From Plectrocnemia conspersa (lineage: Eukaryota > Arthropoda > Insecta > Trichoptera > Polycentropodidae), in the NCBI GenBank assembly GCA_009617715.1, contig VTFK01000192.1, positions 434,001-498,000 on the forward strand: a DNA stretch of 64,000 bases. The letters are read 5' to 3'. A program made the position numbers and the translations under genes. Shown here piece by piece: positions 61,371-64,000 of this stretch (positions within the stretch are counted from its first letter, which is position 1; each line of letters starts with the position of its first letter). The notes beneath the pieces were generated by a model. It saw nothing but the letters and a program-made list of their open reading frames with translations. It did no database searches and was not told the DNA's origin.

Positions 61371-61693
61371 CGAAAGAGAAGCTCCGACTTCGGTCCTTTT
61401 GCCGACAAAGTTTGGAAGCGCTCGAAGCTGTCCAAGTCGACTGAATTACCCCCAGTTTACCTCCCGTTCTCGGTAACTTCGGACAACTTCCGAGAGATTT
61501 TAGAGCGGGCGAACCGAACTCGACCGAAGTAACCCACTATATTATCCATCCTTCGCCAACCTTGGCCAACTTCCAGAGAGCGTAGTGCAGGCATAATATT
61601 TTTTTTTATTAAGTGTTAAGCACATTGTGAGTTAATCAACGACCAATTTAATAGTAAAACAAATAATTTCGAAATGTTTTTTTTTGCTTTACC

Positions 61694-62228
61694 CAGTGGT
61701 TCCTAAACATTTTTAAATCTTAACGCCCTTGCTAAATTAAAGTTTTCTCTAGGCGCGTTATGGTAAGTTACAGCAAATACAATTTTCGATATAGCGAATA
61801 TTATGTATAGTTAAAGAGTGAGGTAAAAATAGTAACAGCAAGTAACTATTAATAGAGGCTTATGCAAACAGTTAGTAAGCATCATATTGCATTGAAAATG
61901 GAAATTTTAAGCTGATGCAAATTTTGTAATAGCGGTGCCCTTTTAAGTAAGCATTTATATATGTATTCGCCAGCAACTTAAACATTTTCAAAGATAATGT
62001 ACCTAAAATTTAAAATTACATTATTTTTATAAGTAAAGCTTATTACCAAAAACACGTATTTTGAGCGATTTGTTAAAATTCGTATTAGATTCGAATAGAT
62101 GCTCAAATTAAAGTTTTTAGGGAAAATTCCAATTATTATTATTATTATTAAAGCCCACTTAAATTTTTGCTTTATGCTTTCTGACCTGTCGAGCCTTAAA
62201 TATTTAAAAAAAAAGTTTGCTGACCTCT
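61694..62228. mobile_element. hAT-like terminal sequences facing each other
   Basis: CAGTGGTTCCTAAACATTTTT at 61694 is a typical hAT-MITE start, followed by a CGCCC-TTGCTAAATTAA-type subterminal region. At 62200-62228 the sequence AAAAAAGTTTGCTGACCTCT is the reverse of another common hAT end (CAG-GGTCAGCAAACTTTTT), here mutated at its last base. The flanking 8-mers (GCTTTACC and TACTATAC) do not match. They may therefore be two different degraded hAT elements rather than one. Confidence 0.5.
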
Positions 62229-64000
62229 ATACTATACTATTGGTCTTTCATTGGAGTTGTAATGCGTGACTTTAGTTAATCAATTATTTTTTTAGTTAAG
62301 ATTTAATACTTTGTCACAAAGTTTGCATATAAGTACGCGAAAACTAATTACATAAATAATGCATGTACATCAGTACAAAACCAAATACATTGCTTTGTGA
62401 AAAAATTCTTTATACAAAAAAATATTTTTTTCCACTTAATTTTGAATCGATTTAATCTAAAAATAATGAAGTCTCGACATTGAATTGAGTTATATTATAT
62501 AATCTATTTATATGATATATAATATTTTTGTTTTCAATCTAAATATTAGAGAGATATAATATTTATTGAATGGATTAAGATAATAATGGAACAAAGTTAG
62601 ATTCTCCTAGAACTCTGTACAAACATAAACAAGTTAATTGATTCTTTCGAATGGAAAGTTCGAGTTTTTGTTTACATTATTATAATTTACACAATCGCAA
62701 ACAGAAACACATTACATCGTTGTACTAATGAAGATGTAATTGAAACGAGCGACTGTATCTATTTCCCGCATTAGGAAAAGCACCACGCGGAAATACATCG
62801 ATTATGTGTTCGTAACATAAAGATATTTTAAACGTTACTAACATAAAAATGTTTATGGGAAATAATAAATTAAAAAAATAAATAAAAGTAACATTACAAA
62901 GTATTGCTCAAAGCCAGGCTCATTAGGTATCATTAGAGACAGGTGGTTTTGGTATTAGAAATGACTGCTTTCTAACTCAAATCACGAACTTCATACCGTG
63001 AAAGAATTGACATTTCCATCTGCGATATTACAAATTACAGGAAAATTGCAGCAACCGATTGTGCACGATGTCATGGAAAAATTGTTTTTAAAATCTCTTT
63101 GAATTATTCATAGACTCTAAATTGATTTTATGGCTAGTTGTAAAACGTGGCGCCGTCCGGCACGTGTGTTTCGTAATAACTAATAAACATGTCATTAGAT
63201 TTTTATATATTTGATTATTTTCTCTCGTTGGATACTAGTCGCGGCAAATTAACATAAAGAGATGAAAAATATATATGGAAGCAAAATTAAAATAACAATA
63301 TAATTTATACTGGTAATACACGAAACGGGTATGTATTATTTATGAGGCTATGCTAATTTTTGATGAATTTATAATGGTAGTTTGACGAATTGACCATTAA
63401 CAGTTAATGGGCAATATATCTTGAATGTTGAAAAAATATATAAATAGAATTAATTGCATTCAGAGAAGAGAATTTCTAAAACTAAATATTGTATAATAAT
63501 ATATCTGGTTTTGATAATCTGAAGATAGATAAGTCACTGAGCTATTCAAGATTAATTATAATCTATGAATCTCTACATATACTACATTCAAGCTATGGAT
63601 TTTGCATATATGTATAAAGTTAGTGGCAGTCATAAGAAAGGGAAGAGATATTTTATTACTGTTCTAAGTTATTTCATTATAACCATATGTTCTAAACTAT
63701 TTTACGGTTCAATATAAAATGTAGACCGACTTTTATTAATTAAAATAATAATTTACTGAAAATCAAATGATTAAAAAAATTATATGAAACATTTTCATGT
63801 ATTGGATTAGTAAAAAAAAAACAACATAAATATATGTGGCATTAAAGTAATAACATATTATAATTTCGTTCGATCATCATAGAATAGGTTTTCTTAGGCT
63901 TTTCTAATTACAAGAATGAGTGTCTAATTTATTAAAATAAAACTAGGTCTAATAATAAGCTACTTCAGCTCTTTATTATACCTAGACAATATACGATCAT
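62229..64000. other. AT-rich stretch to window end, no gene recognised
   Basis: No ORF, repeat family or structure that I can support. Confidence 0.5.

Overview
The window looks like intergenic DNA from a large, AT-rich insect genome. It has one recognisable host gene surrounded by transposon remnants, satellite DNA and microsatellites. The host gene has spliceosomal introns, a TATA+Inr core promoter of arthropod type (TCAGTC) and AATAAA poly(A) signals. The mobile elements are Jockey/CR1-like LINEs, hAT MITEs, a pogo/Tigger relative and a small LTR element. One LINE family (10.5-13.8 kb) has a C-terminal region that resembles LINEs common in moths and butterflies, so Lepidoptera is my best guess. 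That guess rests on resemblance, not on a search.

The gene, at 33.6-35.85 kb on the + strand, is a three-exon member of the RTP801/REDD1 (DDIT4) family, the group of Drosophila scylla and charybde, which restrain TORC1 under hypoxia and stress. I assemble 33978-34029, 34109-34457 and 34530-34617 into a 162-residue protein. It has a TATA box at 33631 and an initiator at 33661-33666. The roughly 315-nt 5' leader carries a 19-codon upstream ORF. The AT-rich 3' UTR contains a strong 13-bp stem-loop before a poly(A) signal at 35829.

Left third (1-33 kb): a frameshifted LINE 3' half (1.1-2.3 kb); a foldback element (2.6 kb); two copies of a second LINE family lying tail-to-tail (10.55-11.38 kb + and 12.85-13.85 kb -); a decayed pogo/Tigger transposase (17.8-18.9 kb); a hAT MITE with perfect ends and 8-bp target duplication (24.59-24.98 kb); a palindromic element with a perfect 46-bp core (29.53-29.70 kb); and a diverged eight-unit satellite of about 172-bp period (30.35-31.86 kb).

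Right half (36-64 kb): a LINE reverse-transcriptase relic on the - strand (40 kb); a complete, apparently very young non-autonomous LTR retrotransposon on the - strand (42320-45949) whose two 430-bp LTRs read as identical and contain a tandemly duplicated TATA+Inr promoter; a second foldback copy (47.5 kb) and a half copy (61.3 kb); a 25-bp hairpin between diverged direct repeats (50.5-51.1 kb); a (TA)100 microsatellite (53.3 kb); a tandem duplication of 500-590 bp (57.7-58.8 kb); and hAT-like ends (61.7-62.2 kb).

The remaining sequence is AT-rich, with only a few short ORF-like segments that I could not identify. I found no CRISPR, operon, rRNA or confident tRNA. The most interesting items are the LTR element with its doubled promoter, the palindromic/foldback families, the 172-bp satellite and the RTP801-gene 3' UTR hairpin.
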